Origin: Argentina anserina
Lineage: Eukaryota; Streptophyta; Magnoliopsida; Rosales; Rosaceae
DNA: 64,000 nucleotides
NCBI RefSeq assembly: GCF_933775445.1
Contig: NC_065877.1
Location: 32,116,001-32,180,000 of the forward strand
Direction of reading: 5' to 3'
The position numbers and the translations under genes are program-made. The notes under the pieces are model-generated. The model did not search any database. It worked only from the letters and a program-made list of their open reading frames with translations, and was not told the DNA's origin. Of the stretch, positions 24,855 to 37,230 are shown in pieces. How positions within the stretch are numbered: the stretch's first letter is position 1; each line of letters begins with the position of its first letter.

Positions 24855-25602
24855 CCATTACCTTGCGACCCAATTAAGTAACCCGAAGTTTGTAATCATC
24901 CAGAGAGCATTTGCATTTCCTCCATTGTACGTGATTTCCATTTCCGGGGATCTTGCCTAGTTAAGAGTTGATTTAATTGTTACATCTAGAGGAAAAATGA
25001 TTCAGGAACTAGTGTCCATTATGTAGATCAAGTGGTATATCTTGCCGACAAAAGACGATGTAGTCGGTATGAGAATTTATTATACTCTATTTGATCTATG
25101 CTTGGTACGTGAAATAGCAATGTACGTAGAAACATACTCTATTTCCCATTACCAAGTATGTAACATAAAAATATTAAGGAATTCACCCCCAACATAATGT
25201 TGAAGACGCATTGCTGCCGGGTACTGGTATTCTACTTTCTAGCTGCACTCACAAAAACCGAGTCCAGCAATATACAAAATGCATTGCTCGATGAAAATTT
25301 CTGAAAAGAAAACAAGTGCACTGTACTAGTACAAGTAATTTTAAAACATAGAGGAAATGAGGAGAATACAATGAGTCAATGATCAATTGATGACGACTAA
25401 TGGAGGATTAAACAAGCATGGATTACAGCAAATGAACCGCACACCATAAACGACTGGATTAGTTTCCAAGGATCGGATCGATCAGAGAACCTGGACTATA
25501 TATAGTTGTCATCTCCAAGTCCCAGTTTGCTATCAGACTGAGCACAAGAGCAGCAAGTCAACTCAAGCAAACCAAGCAGCCGATTCTGAACGAGCTCAAG
25601 AA
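24855..25602. other. Spacer between TMEM97-like copies 1 and 2
   Basis: No gene. TATATATAG at 25497-25505 is a likely TATA box for copy 2, 98 bp before its ATG. Confidence 0.5.
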
Positions 25603-26505
25603 ATGGGTGCTTTTCTGATGCTTATTGATGCTATACTCTTTTTCTTCTTCATCATAATGGCTACGGCGGCGATGGTCGACGCGCAGCTTATTCTGCCTCT
25701 GAGCTTCTTTCCGGAGTGGATGGTGGAGTACAAGAACTGGTACGTCGGCGCGTTCACGACTATTGCTATGTAAAGAAGCCTCATCTCTTCGTTGGTCTCA
25801 TCTTGGTTGAACTTGTATTCCAGTGGCCTCTTGCCCTTGCTAACTTGTACGGGATGTTAGCCGGAAAGTCGTGGTACAACACCACCTGCTTGGTCTATGG
25901 CGCCTCTATGTTCACCACCATGGTAAAATTAATTTTGTTTCCTTCATTACTAACTGATTCTTGATCACGTACTCATCGGACTTGGATATATGTTTGTGGA
26001 AGTAGGGCTGGTTAATTGATAAATGATATGTACTCAGTTACATTCAGTTACCGTGATTAGGCGTTGTTAATTTGATATGTAAATTGTTTCTTTAAAAGTA
26101 TCTACATTCTTTATTAGTATATATTCCAAAGTTCACAAGTTATCTTTCTAGCATGGCACTGTGATACTAAAACAACTAGAGTAGTAGTTGGTGGATCATT
26201 GAGAATTTGATAGTAGAGATTTATAATATCATTTCATCATGTCTTATTGAACATAGGTTTAAACTTAATATTTTCGGTGGTTTCATTATTTAAGGCTTAA
26301 GAATACGTTGCCGCATATATATATTTATTGGTATATGGATATGACGTCAAGCATATGACTTAGAGTTTTGATGTCTGAATTGCTCGTCTACATCTTTGGC
26401 TTCTTGTTTGATAATGCTGCAGGTCACAGTATTGACAGAACTCATCGGGTCCGGAAAGGCATCAGATAAGCTGTTGCTATTGAACTACCCGTTTTTAGGG
26501 TTCAG

Positions 26506-26882
26506 TGTAATAACCCGATTTCTCATATTCAAATTGTATGAATTTTTAGAATTATTAAACTTGGAGAATTTTAATAAATCACATTTTTCGTTTCACGACG
26601 ATGTCTAATCGAAAACGGAACCGTCTTCAGAAATTTAAATTGAAAAAACGTTACGTTTCCGTGACGCGGGACTCGATTTTTACTCCGTCACTCGTTTTCG
26701 AAAACTTCCTTCACGAAAATTGTAGAGCTCGTCGATACAATTTCGTGGACATGTCATGTGTTCTAATTGGACGTCATATGTGAAAGTTATAAGCGACGGA
26801 AGTTAGTTTTCGATTTTGAAAAAAATGTATAAAAAGGTTTTTTTTTAAGTTAGGGTTTCTAAAAACGGAAACCCTCATTTTT

Positions 26883-26913
<31 letters not shown>

Positions 26914-29900
26914 CTTGCAGGCCTCCCCCTCGGCCCGATATCTCGCCTCCGGGCAGTGTGACTTTCACCGCTGGTCCCTAGGCCTTCGCAAGCTCGACTT
27001 CTCCCTCTCCCGGGCAAGACGCGTCCTCGCTCGCTGCCGAGAAGCCTCGCCGACAAGCGGCGATTCCTGCAACAATCTCGCCGCCGGTGTATGGAGCCAT
27101 AGATCTTCTCTAATCGATGTTTGGGTGGAGTATAGCACGAAATTGGAGCTCGAATTAGAGGTTTTAACGTCGGAGGAGAACTTGAGATTTCCGGAACTTC
27201 CCGGCGACTTTTCGGCCAAACCCTGGCGATCTGGGTTCAACGAAGGTATGGCTGAGATCGCCTCTGCTTGTTCTCCATCTTTCATGTTGAATTTGTGTGA
27301 TTTTGTGGAGTTATGGCGGAGCAGTTGGAGTGGCGCGTGTTGCCGACTGTGGCGGTGCGTGGGTGGTTGTGGGGGTGCACGGAGACGGTCTTAGGCCTTG
27401 GGAGGGTAGAGGGGAAGAAAAGGGAGAGTTTTGGGCGATAGTGGGTGAACTACGCGCCGGTTTTGGAATCGCGTGAGCGCCACGCGTGGCTGCTGGAGGT
27501 GGCGCGTGAACCCCACGCGCCTCCACGTGCGGCGGCGCATGAACAGTATTTTCCGGACAGTAAATTTTTGTAAAAAGTGATTTCTGTACGGTAAATGTAA
27601 AAAGGTAATTCTATACAGTAATTGTAAAAGTAATTTACGTATAGTAATTGTAAAAGTAATTTACGTACATTAATTATAAAAGTAAATTTCTGAAAGGTAA
27701 ATCAGTTATTAGTATTTACGATGGAACAGTACATTAGTGTACAAGAATACGTAAAGAGTATGTACATGTACAGTAATACGTAAATAGTATTTGCATGAAT
27801 AGTAATTACGTAAAAACTATAAATTGCTTAATAGTAAAACAGTAATACTGATTCGGCATTTGAGGTTTTACGTAACGTTTCTAACCAATTTTTATACATC
27901 TAGGTTTTAAGTAAATGATTTGTTTTCAATATTGTGGAAATTATGCTCAGGAAAATAAGGTGAGTAAAACTTCACAGTGACGAATCTACCCTTAGCGGTG
28001 TTCATAATTACGCTTATTTTAAAATATTGAACTATGATATGTATATGATATAGTGGGTTGTGTATGTGTATAAATGGTAAAATCGATACATATATATGGG
28101 TTGCTATATTATATACTATCATATTCCCGTTTCCAAATGAGTTTATTTATAGCATTGATATTTATTTTATTTGAGCATGAGTCACTTGGTTTTTGTACAA
28201 TAACATGTGAGGATTGTTTTGTACGTGGTTTTAACTTGAGTTATGTTAAAACGTTTTCTGTCTTCGACCTATCTTCGGACGTGTTGGCATGTTGGAACGT
28301 AGCCTTGGCCGGGCGACAGTTACGATTCAGTTAGAGCTATAGTCTGTCTGCCGGTGTACTGCATGAGGGTAACATATGGGTTACCGGCTTATGAGTACAC
28401 ATATGTTTGGATATTTGGTGACAAATAGGTTGCCCAATGTCTGACGGCGTACTGCATGAGGGGTAACAGATGAGTCTCTGGGTCTCATGAGTACCCGTAT
28501 TATAAATGTATTTGGGTTGCCCGATTTCTCATGAGCACTTATATTTTCAGATATTAGTAAACAACCAGATGGGCCGTCCTGTGACTGATGAATACATTTA
28601 TAATTAAATATTTTCAGTATTCTTCTCACCTATTACTATGCATGTTACACTGTTGTTTTACTCATACGAGCTGCAAAGCTTACCGGGTTTCTGTTTACAA
28701 TCCCGATGCACCTATTCGATGGTATAGGGGATAGTTCTGCATGTGTGGATTAGCAGAATTAGAGGACTACTCTGAAGATTTCGTAGTTTTTATTATTCTA
28801 TTTTGTGGTGAGGATTGAGGGGATATTACATTCCATTTGATATAATGCTTGAATTATAAATTGGTTTTGTAATAATTAATTCGACTGAGATGTTTTATGA
28901 ACTCAGTAACGATACGTTGTGACGATAAGATGATTTCGATTCATTAAGATTATTTTAGAGTTTTTCATGACTTCTATTGTAATGTCCCGATTTTTCGGAA
29001 TCAAATTATTTGAATTCTTAGACTTTAATAAAGTGTGTAAATTTCTTAAACTGCATTTGTTTCACTTCGCGACGTCGTAAAAATCGAAAACGAAACCGTC
29101 TTTAGAAATCTAAATCAGAAAAACGTTACGTTTCCGTGACGCGGGAGTCGACTTTTATTCCGTCGCTCGTTTCCGAAAACTTCCTTCACGAAAGTTGTAG
29201 AGCGCGTCGATACGAGTTCGTGGGCACGTCACGCGTCCTAATCGGACGTCGTGCGTGAAAGTTATTAACGACGGAAGTTAGTTTCCGATTTTAGAAGTGG
29301 GTATAAAAAGGGAATTTTAGGGATTAGGGTTTCCATTTTCGGAAACCCCTCACCCGCCTCCCTCTCTTTCTCTCTCTCCACGATCTCTCTCTCCCTCTCC
29401 AAGAAACCTCGTCGCCGATCTCTCACCTCCGAGTGGCGTGGACCTCACCGCCGGCCCCTAGGCCCTCACCAACTCGACTCCACCCTCCTCCGAACAAGGC
29501 GCGACCTCCCTCGCCGCCCAAAGCCACGCTGACTACTAGCGATTCCTGCAGCAACTCGCCGCCATCCAAGCTCTCCTCTGACGAAGCTAGGGCACAAGGC
29601 AAGCGCTCCTCCACCGCTCTTCACCCTCGGTGCCACATGCGATCAGAGGGGGGGACTCGAGATCGCACCGCTCCTCACCGAGAAATCGAGCACGGTCGGT
29701 CCAAGCCTTTCCGATGAGTTCCCGGTGATTTTGAAGCCCTATCAAGGTAAGGGTTTGGTTGATTGATTGTTGGAATTGATTGTTGTTGAATTGATGGAAA
29801 TTTGTGGAGGAATTGGAGGAGAATCGGAGGAGGAGAAGGAAAGTGAGCACCGCCGCATTAGGCGGCGCGTGAGGGAGCGTGAGGAGGGTAGGAGGCGGCC

Positions 29901-31567
29901 TTGGGCCGTGGAGGGGAAGAGAGGAAGGAAAGGAGGGGTTTTGGGCGGCGGTGGGCAAGCCACGCGTGGCGGTTCGAGTGGCGCGTGAGCGCCACGCGCG
30001 GTCGCCGGAGGGGCGCGTGAACCCCACGTGCCGCCACGTGCGGCGGCGGCGCGTGAACAATAAATTTTCAAACAATATTTTTTGTAAAATTATTTTACGT
30101 ACGGTGAATGTAAAATTATTTTACGTAGAGTAATTATAAAAATAATTTCTGTAGGGTAAATCGGTATTTAATATTTACTGAGACAATATTTACGATGAAA
30201 TAGTACATGGTTGTACATGAATACGTAAATAGTATCTACTCGTACAAGAATACGTAAATAGTATGTAATTGTATAGTAATATGTGAATAGTATATACATG
30301 AACAGTAATTTCATAAAAACCGAAAATTGTTGAACAGTAAAACATTAGTACTGTTTCGGCATTTGAGGTTTTACGCAACGTTTCTAATCACATCTTATGC
30401 AATCTAGGTGATCGACAAAACAAGTAAGGACTTGCTTTCGGAGTTGCGGAAATTACGCTCAGGAAAATAAAGTGAGTAAAATATCACAGTGACGAATCTA
30501 CCCTTAGCGGAGATTCATAATTTCACTTGATTAAAAAGAATGAACTATAATATGTATATGATATAGTGGGTTGTGTATGTGTATAATTGGTAAAATCGGT
30601 ACATATATATGATTTGCTATATTATATACTGTCATAATTATGTTGCGAATAAGTTCATTTATAGTGTTGATATTTATTTATTTGAGCATGTCACTTTGAT
30701 TTGTACAATAATATGTGATGATTGTTTTGTATATGGTTTTAACTTGAGTTATGTTAAAACGTTTTTGTTGTCTTCGGACGTGTTGGCATGTCGGAACCTA
30801 GCCTTGGCCGGGCGACAGTTACGATACAGTTAAAGCTCTAGTCTGTCTTCCAGTGTACTGCATGAAGGGTAACATATGGATTACCAGCTTATGAGTACCC
30901 ATATTTTTGGGATTTGTGGGTGGTAGATGGGTTGTCCAATGCCCGGCGGTGTACTGCATAAGGGGTAACAGATGAGTACCTGGGTCTCATGAGTACCCGT
31001 ATTATAAATGTAATTGGGTAAACAGATGAGTTACCTGATTTCTCATGAGCACTTATATCTTCAGATATTATTGGACAACCAGATGAGCCGTCCTTGACTC
31101 ATGAGTAATTTTATAATTGAATGTTTCAATATTTATTCTCGTATTACTATGCATGTATCTTGTTGTTTTACTCATACGAGCTGCAAAGTCTACCGGGTTT
31201 GTGTTTTGCAATCCCGGTGCACCTATTCGATGGTGTAGGGGATAGTTCCGCATGTGTGGATTAACAGAATCGACGGACAACTCCGAAGACTTCGAATTTG
31301 CCTTATTTTATTTTGTGGTGAGGATTAAGATGATTTTTACATTTTCCATTTGATATAATGCTTGAATTATAAATTTGGTTTGTAATAATCAGTTCGACTG
31401 AGTTGTATTATGAACTCAGTAATGATCCGCTGTGACGATAAGATGATTTCGATTTATTAAGATTGTTTTAAAGTTTTTCATGGTTTCGGTTTTGAGTTTC
31501 ATACTCGAAATTTCGGGATCGTAACATCGATTTTAAGTTCAACACTTGAAATTTCAAGGTCATGACA
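26506..31567 (+). repeat. Solo LTR F, interrupted by solo LTR G
   Basis: Outer LTR: 26506-28977 plus 31532-31567, flanked by a perfect TSD TTCAG (26501-26505, 31568-31572) within the coding exon. TATAAAAAGG is at 26828. The CT-rich, GCGCGTG-type middle module places it with E, G and I. No internal sequence or PBS, so it is a solo LTR. Confidence 0.88.
28978..31526 (+). repeat. Solo LTR G, nested in LTR F
   Basis: TGTAATGTCCCG to CGTAACA, 2549 bp, flanked by TCTAT (28973-28977) and TCGAT (31527-31531), a 4/5 match. TATAAAAAGG is at 29302. The last 36 bp of LTR F follow the TSD. Same module version as F. Confidence 0.85.
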
Positions 31568-31651
31568 TTCAGTGTCTTGGCCATGCTGCGTGGGCTGCTC
31601 CGCCCATCGTCATCTACTTCAAACAAGGTCTCAAGGAAGAAAAGGATCTAG

Positions 31652-31946
31652 ATCAACTATCGTTTCTCATTCTTTAACAAATGCATGCCTCTAGCATGTA
31701 CAAAATAATGTATAATTATGTAAACGTGCCTGGTGCATTTCTTAATAAATGGTTTTTGCTTTGTTAATTGTTCGGATGTGGATGATTAAACAAATGGAGG
31801 CCAACTGCATATAATAATGGATTGTAGTCTTGCCCATCTAACTTTCAAAGAATATGGCAGCTATTATCTCCAAGATCCCAAACTCTCCATTCCAGTGAGA
31901 CAGAAAAAAACACCATAATAACCAAACAGATCCAATTGTGAGGAAA
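31652..31946. other. Spacer between TMEM97-like copies 2 and 3
   Basis: 3' region of copy 2 and 5' region of copy 3. No other gene seen. Confidence 0.45.
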
Positions 31947-32265
31947 ATGGGTGTTATAATGAAGCTAGTAGACGCTGTACTGTGTTTGTTTCATCATAAT
32001 GGCCGTGTCTCCTATGGTGCACGCGCAGTTTGTTCTTCCTCTGAGCCTCTTCCCAGAGTGGATGCTGGAGCAGAAGAACTGGTACATGCGCGAGTTCGAT
32101 GACTACTTCTATGTCGAGAAGCCTGATTTCTTTATTGGTCTGGTTTTGGTCGAGCTTGTGTTCCAGTGGCCTCTCGCCCTTGCCATCTTGTACGCGATGT
32201 TGGGTTCCAAGAACTGGTACAACACCGCCTGCTTGGTTCATGGTGCCTCTTTCTTCACCACAATG
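31947..32265 (+). pseudogene. TMEM97-like copy 3, exon 1 only, frameshifted
   Basis: Begins MGVIMKLVDAVL, then loses two bases near 31985, and the rest reads in another frame: IMAVSPMVHAQFVLPLSLFP, KNWYMREFDDYFYVEKPDFF, LVELVFQWPLALAILYAML, ending TTM before a GTAAAA splice donor. The family's second exon is not found before 35941. Closest in wording to copy 2 (LPLS, FPEWM, KNWY), so 2 and 3 are likely the younger pair. Not functional. Confidence 0.85.
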
Positions 32266-32352
32266 GTAAAACTTATGACTTCTCTATGCTCAACTTATTA
32301 TCTTAACTGTAAATCTGTAATGATGTTAGATTTTAGTTTGAGGCTATAGACA

Positions 32353-32460
32353 TAGGGTTCAATGCATTATCAAATTAAAACTTCCATATTGGCCGGCGAC
32401 CTCATAGATATCATGCATTCAGTGGAAACTTATTGTAATTTGATAATGCATTGAACCCTA
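32353..32460. repeat. Perfect 25-bp inverted repeat with 58-bp loop
   Basis: Left arm 32353-32377 (TAGGGTTCAATGCATTATCA and five more bases) and right arm 32436-32460 are perfect reverse complements. It lies in what was the intron of copy 3, at the junction with the dirigent fragment. No TSD was recognised. Confidence 0.75.
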
Positions 32461-32469
32461 TAGCCCATA

Positions 32470-32742
32470 CTCGCGAAGGATTGGCCGAGTCTGAGGTATG
32501 GTAGTAGTGGCATCAAAAGACGGGCGTTACAATTTTTTTATGCCTCTGCTATGCTCACAAACGGAAGATATAATGGCAGCACGATACAAACACAAGGAAC
32601 ATTAGACATAGTTTCCAGTGGACCTAGCGAGCTTTCGATTGTAGGAGGTACTGAAAAGTTGAGAGGCGCTAGGGGAATTGCAATTTACAACATATATCGG
32701 CTCAATTTATCTATACGTGCTCAAGTTCTCGATTCCTGAGTG
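32470..32742 (+). pseudogene. Dirigent-like protein fragment
   Basis: Translated pieces resemble plant dirigent proteins (extracellular coupling proteins in lignan/lignin formation): RRIGRV, stop, GMVVVASKDGRYNFFYASA, then LTNGRYNGSTIQTQG, ELSIVGGTEKLRGARGIAIY and a final LNLSIRAQVLDS with stop. The GST and SIVGGT...ARG motifs are typical. The N-terminal half with signal peptide is absent and a stop lies in the first piece. Its left edge abuts the inverted repeat. Confidence 0.55.
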
Positions 32743-32798
32743 ACTTTTATGAAGGGATTGGGGGTACTTATACATTATAAATCTATATAAATGTCTTA

Positions 32799-35648
32799 GG
32801 GGGAGTTTGGCTCTGCGGTAGAGCAGCTTATACTGTTTAAATTATCAAATAAGCTGCCCCAGCTGTTTGACAAACCTAAATCGTTGCAAATTATAATTGA
32901 ATTTCACAAGTCCCAATGCGTAATCTAGAAGATACAAATCTCAACTTCAGATTTTGGAAGCAGATTTTATTTTGTCTATTACATTTTTACCCTCAGCTTT
33001 ATCTCTCTTAAAACCACACACGCACGACTGCACAATGGAGTTTCAGTGGAAAAGCGATCGACGTCAAAGCTCTATACCTCTTAATCTCTAAGGTCTCCTG
33101 TTTATCAATCCATCACAAGCTTATTTGGCAAGGTTATATTGTTATTTGTGTCATAGGGTTGTTTAAGAAATTGAGCTTGCTTGAATTTGACAGATTTGTT
33201 TTCATCAATACCCTAACAAAGCGTGGGTGATTCTTCCTTCAATAAGATTTGGGGTTTTACATTCTATATATGTGGGATTCTTGTCTAGATGATAATCATA
33301 TTATTATGGGGCTCCATTTGAAATTAGGGTTTCAGATTAGAACTTCAAAACAGAGATTGTGGTAGATGTTTTGATGTTAGCTATGATCACACGGGTAACT
33401 AATTCAAAGAAGTTGAACTACTCTGTTGGAATTTGAAGAAGATCAGACCTAACTAAGGTATACACAATAGGCAAGTTGTTAATTTCAATTGTTCAATCTA
33501 TTGTGATATGTTGAAATATGGATGTTAATGTTTCTGGTGTCGTGTGATCAATTTTGACACAGAAGAAAACTTTCGCATATTATAAATAGATTGAATAGAT
33601 ATTTTGTAGGTTCTATTCCCAGAACATGGACATTGAAGATGAGGAAGAGTTTTACTTCTATCAAGGTGTATGTTTGTTGCTACGCACAATTGAATATTAT
33701 CATGGTACATATCTTGTTAAGGTTCCTTGTATGGATTCTTACCAAACAGGAAATAGATGGATTATGGAATTAATGGCAGGACATGAAACTCGTTGTTATA
33801 GAATGTTCATAGTGGAAAAACATGTTTTTCTAAGATTATGTAATGATTTACGGGTTCGTCTGTTGTATATGCATGTATAGCATATAACAGGTTTTGCATG
33901 CATTAATTAGAGGAGCACGTGAAATGCACGATGAGATGTGTGTGAGAGTAAACTGTGTTTTGTTGTATGCACGCGCACAACAGATTTTTCCATGATTTAC
34001 ATGATAACTATGGATTTAGAGGTTCCAAGAACATATGTGTAGCTGAGATATTGGGAATGTTTGTGCACATGTTGGGGCATGGTGTTGGAAATAGGTTAGC
34101 GCAAGAGTGATTCCAACGTTCGGGAGAGACTGTGAGTAGATACTTTGGTAGTGTCTTAGATAGTGTATGTCGATTGGCCACTGATGTCATAAGGCCCCCG
34201 GATCCTGAGTTCAAGGAAATTCTTGAAGAAATATCAATAGATGCAAGATATATGCCTCATTTTAAGGTAATTGTAAGGTTAATTCTTGTTCCTATTTATT
34301 GTTGTCTTGCTATTTTCCATATTATATGACTTTGATCAAATATCATGTGCATAATTGTATAGGGGCTATCGATGGTGTACATGTGTATGCCTCAATATCT
34401 CCTCGGAAACAAATACCTTACATTGGTAGGAAAGGGATACCAACTCAAAATGTAATGGCTATTTGTAATTTCGACATGCAATTCATATTCGCATATGCGG
34501 GTGGGAAGGAACTGCACACACGATGCAAGGATATTTAAAATTATTTCACTCATTTATAAGGAATGAGACTTTGAAGTTTCCGAAACCTCCCAACGGTTTT
34601 GTCTCAATTATGCAATTTTTGAATTAGAAATTGAATCTTTGGTACCATAAATGTTTATTTTTTGTAGGAAAATATTATCTTGTGGATGCCGGTTATCTAG
34701 GACCTTATACAGGTGGTGTGAGGTATCATCTTCCACAATTTTCAATTTGGCAACCCACCCCCTACTGGTTCTAAAGAGGTATTTAACCACAGTCACTCAT
34801 CTCTTAGAAGTGTCATTGAACGTACTCTTGGAGTATGGAAAAAGAAATTTAAGATTTTAAAAGACATGCCTACTGTTCCTTTCATTACACAAGTTAAAAT
34901 AGTTATTGTAACTATGGCAATACATAACTATATAAGAAGGCATGGTCGAGGTGATATTCATTTCAACCGTAAATATAATGTTCGAAATGAGATGGGGTTA
35001 GAGGAAAATGCACAAGGTCATCTCGGGACACGAGAAATTGATGTAGTGAGAAATGATATTGCTGCAAGTTTAATGAATGCAGGCTCCCCGTAAAGGACAT
35101 CCATATGCATGCCGCTGTGGTGTACGTCAAGAACGCTTCCACCTTACCAGTTTGTTTGTCGATCAAGAAATGAGAGTGATTATTGGTCCTTTTGCTTCTC
35201 TCCTTTCTATTGGAGATGGAACTTTTTATCTATGTACTTTCGGTGAGGGAAGAGAAAGTGATGTGGTGAAGGGTTGTATTTTGAAAACATCAGATGGACT
35301 ATGTTTGTTCTTTATTTATTTGCAATGTATAAATAAGATGTACAAGTTTGTATTAGCTATATATCTTCCTTTTAATTAATGGAAATCGTTATTTCATAAC
35401 TCAAAGACACTAATAGATGTATATATGTAGAGATACATGCACATACTTGTAATATATATAAAGAGTAAATTTATTATAAGGTAAGTAATATTATTTAATT
35501 TCATGTCTTTTTTAATTTTTATCTAAACTCACCATATTTTTATACCAATATTCATCAAATACTTTAAGTACTCATAACTGATTATTCTCACAGTCAGCTC
35601 AGCTGAAGTTGATTATTAAAAACTCACTTCGGGGCCAAACTCGCTCTT
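32799..35648 (+). mobile_element. PIF/Harbinger DNA transposon, decayed
   Basis: About 2.85 kb. Left end GGGGGAGTTTGGCTCTGCGG after TTA (32796-32798). The right end, reverse complemented, reads GAGCGAGTTTGGCCCCGA, next to TTTA. The AGTTTGGC core is shared and AGCTG-type subterminal motifs occur at both ends. It carries a DDE_4 transposase pseudogene. The 3-bp TSD is probable (TTA) but shifted by one base on the right, so the exact end is uncertain. Confidence 0.75.
33626..35093 (+). pseudogene. Harbinger-type (DDE_4) transposase, broken
   Basis: Fragments in order: an N-terminal block (33626-33880, ending near VEKHVFLRLCNDLR), VAEILGMFVHMLGHGVGNRL with an in-frame TGA at 34108-34110, RYFGSVLDSVCRLATDVIRP, GAIDGVHVYASISP (first catalytic Asp region), FIFAYAG followed by a frameshift where AGWEGxxHD is expected, then YLVDAGYLGPYTGGVRYHLP (second Asp region) and SLRSVIERTLGVWKKKFKIL with MAIHNYIR (Glu region). 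The stop and frameshifts make it non-functional. A separate Myb-like partner ORF is not seen. Confidence 0.82.
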
Positions 35649-35940
35649 TAATAAAGTGGGGCATATTTTTTTTTCTTTCTATTTTTGGGTATGTATTTTT
35701 GTAGGTTGAGTGTATTTTTGGGTATGTGTATTAACTACTAAGTATCTGGTTAAGTGAATAAAATTTCTTTAAAATACTTCTTCAGAAAAAAATTACTTAA
35801 AAAAAATATTAAATAAATTTATCAATTAATTGATCCAGGATCAATCCAATGGTAATCTAATCTGCTCACGCACCATATCATGCATCATCTCCTCCCTCGT
35901 GCACCCAGTTTCAAACGCAATTACTTTCATACCCCTAAAA

Positions 35941-37230
35941 ATGGGTGCCCTGTTAAAGCTCGTGGACGCCGTACTCTTCCTCTTCTTCATCGTAATCGCG
36001 GTGGCGGCGCCGCTGATCGACGCGCAGACGTGTCTGCCTCAGAGCCTCTTCCCAAGCTTCATAGTTGAGCTCAAGAGCTGGTACGCGCGTGAGTACGGCG
36101 ACTATCTTGTCACCCAGAAGCCTCATTTCTTCGTTGGGATCGTCTGGCTTGAGCTACTGTTTCAGTGGCCTCTTGCTCTTGCTAATCTCTATGGAATTTT
36201 GGCCTCCAAGTCTTGGTTTAACACCACCTGCTTGATCTATGGCGTCTCTGTTATGACTTCCATGGTAAAGTTTTCAAATCTTTCTTTTGTTACAAGTACC
36301 CAGTTCCTTGTTTTGTTGATTTTTACTAGTTTGTGTTCTGGATCTTGCAAAGTTAGTAACTGTCTACTGTGTTTGGATAATTTGGAGTTGTTTAGATTCA
36401 TACAATTGTGTTGGGTGTATGACTGTGTTAGGTACCTTACTGTGTTTGGATTTATGCAATGTGTAGCTAGGCATTACACATTTGTGATGCTTGTAACTTA
36501 TTTGAACTCATGCTGTGAGACTATGCAAGTACCCAGATCCTTCCCGAGTTTAATAGTTTGTGTTCTGGATCTTGCAAAGTCAGTATTTTTTTACTGTGTT
36601 TGGGTGTTTTGGAGTTGTTAGATTCATGCAAATGTCTAAAGATTACATATTGGTTGAATCTGTCAACTTATGCTGCTTAATTATACCTGCTGTTAGCTTT
36701 AAGTTTAAATTGTAATAACGAAATGGTGTAAAAGTCGTCAGCTCAGTCTGATGGAACTTTTAGCCAATATTGGCTAAGAACTTGGAGCATTTATTGGATT
36801 TTATGTTTAAACATCATTTTAAGTAGGCATTGGATTAGAAACAGAACAAGATTTCTGGTGCAGAAATATATCAAAACCATAAACTTGCCCTCAATATTTA
36901 CTTATGGCGATGATAATTTTATAATTGGGGATTTGAGGGGTGATCTTCGGTTTTTTTTTAGAAGTCTGAAATATTGGGATTCTGTTTCATATTGGACTGC
37001 CTATTTCTGCAACTTTCTTTTGTTTAATATACTTTGTTTTTGTGAAATAGGTGACTATACTGTCGGAAATGATTCTGTCCGGCAAGGCTTCTGATAAGCT
37101 GTTGTTTATGTACATCCCTTTCCTGGGGTTGGGGGTTTTGGCCATATTGCGTGGGCTTGTGACACCTTCCAGGACTACTACTTCAATAATCGGCAAGAGA
37201 CCTATGCTGGGCAGGAAAAAGAAGGTTTGA
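35941..37230 (+). CDS. TMEM97/sigma-2 receptor-like EXPERA-domain protein, copy 4
   Basis: Exons 35941-36264 and 37051-37230 join in phase 0 to 167 residues, stop TGA. The ATG at 35941 is chosen because MGALLKLVDAVLF aligns with the start of the other copies; the frame is open upstream but without family similarity. Features: N-terminal hydrophobic segment, LKSWYAREYGDYLVTQKPHF, GIVWLELLFQWPLALANLYG, TTCLIYGVSVMTSM, SEMILSGKASDKLLFMYIPF, LGVLAILRGL and C-terminal GRKKKV (KKxx ER retrieval). All conserved positions are kept, so this is probably the ancestral, expressed member. The intron is 786 bp. Confidence 0.92.

Larger units (their letters stand above)
25603..31651 (+). pseudogene. TMEM97-like copy 2, frameshifted and split by nested LTRs
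   Basis: Exon 1 (25603-25922) starts MGAFLMLIDAILFFFFIIMA and keeps NWY, but one base is missing near 25755, after which the frame stops at TAA; the shifted frame resumes with KKPHLFVGLILVELVFQWPL. Exon 2 starts at 26423 (VTVLTELIGSGKASDKLL) and is interrupted at 26505 by LTR F/G. It resumes at 31573 with VLAMLRGLLRP and ends SRKKRI at TAG 31649-31651. If the insertions are ignored, the exon 2 frame is still open and keeps a KKxx end, so the LTR insertion or the frameshift is recent. Not functional as it stands. Confidence 0.88.

Noticed and set aside
26915..27394. 159-residue open frame in LTR F
   Set aside because: Lies in the GC-rich LTR module; the frame is not kept in LTR G, E or I, so it is a chance ORF.
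29433..30133. Several overlapping ORFs on both strands in LTR G
   Set aside because: High GC and low stop density explain them; no protein family and no conservation across LTR copies.
35830..35940. Upstream extension of TMEM97-like copy 4
   Set aside because: The frame is open but has no family similarity; MGALLKLVDAV at 35941 matches the other copies' start.
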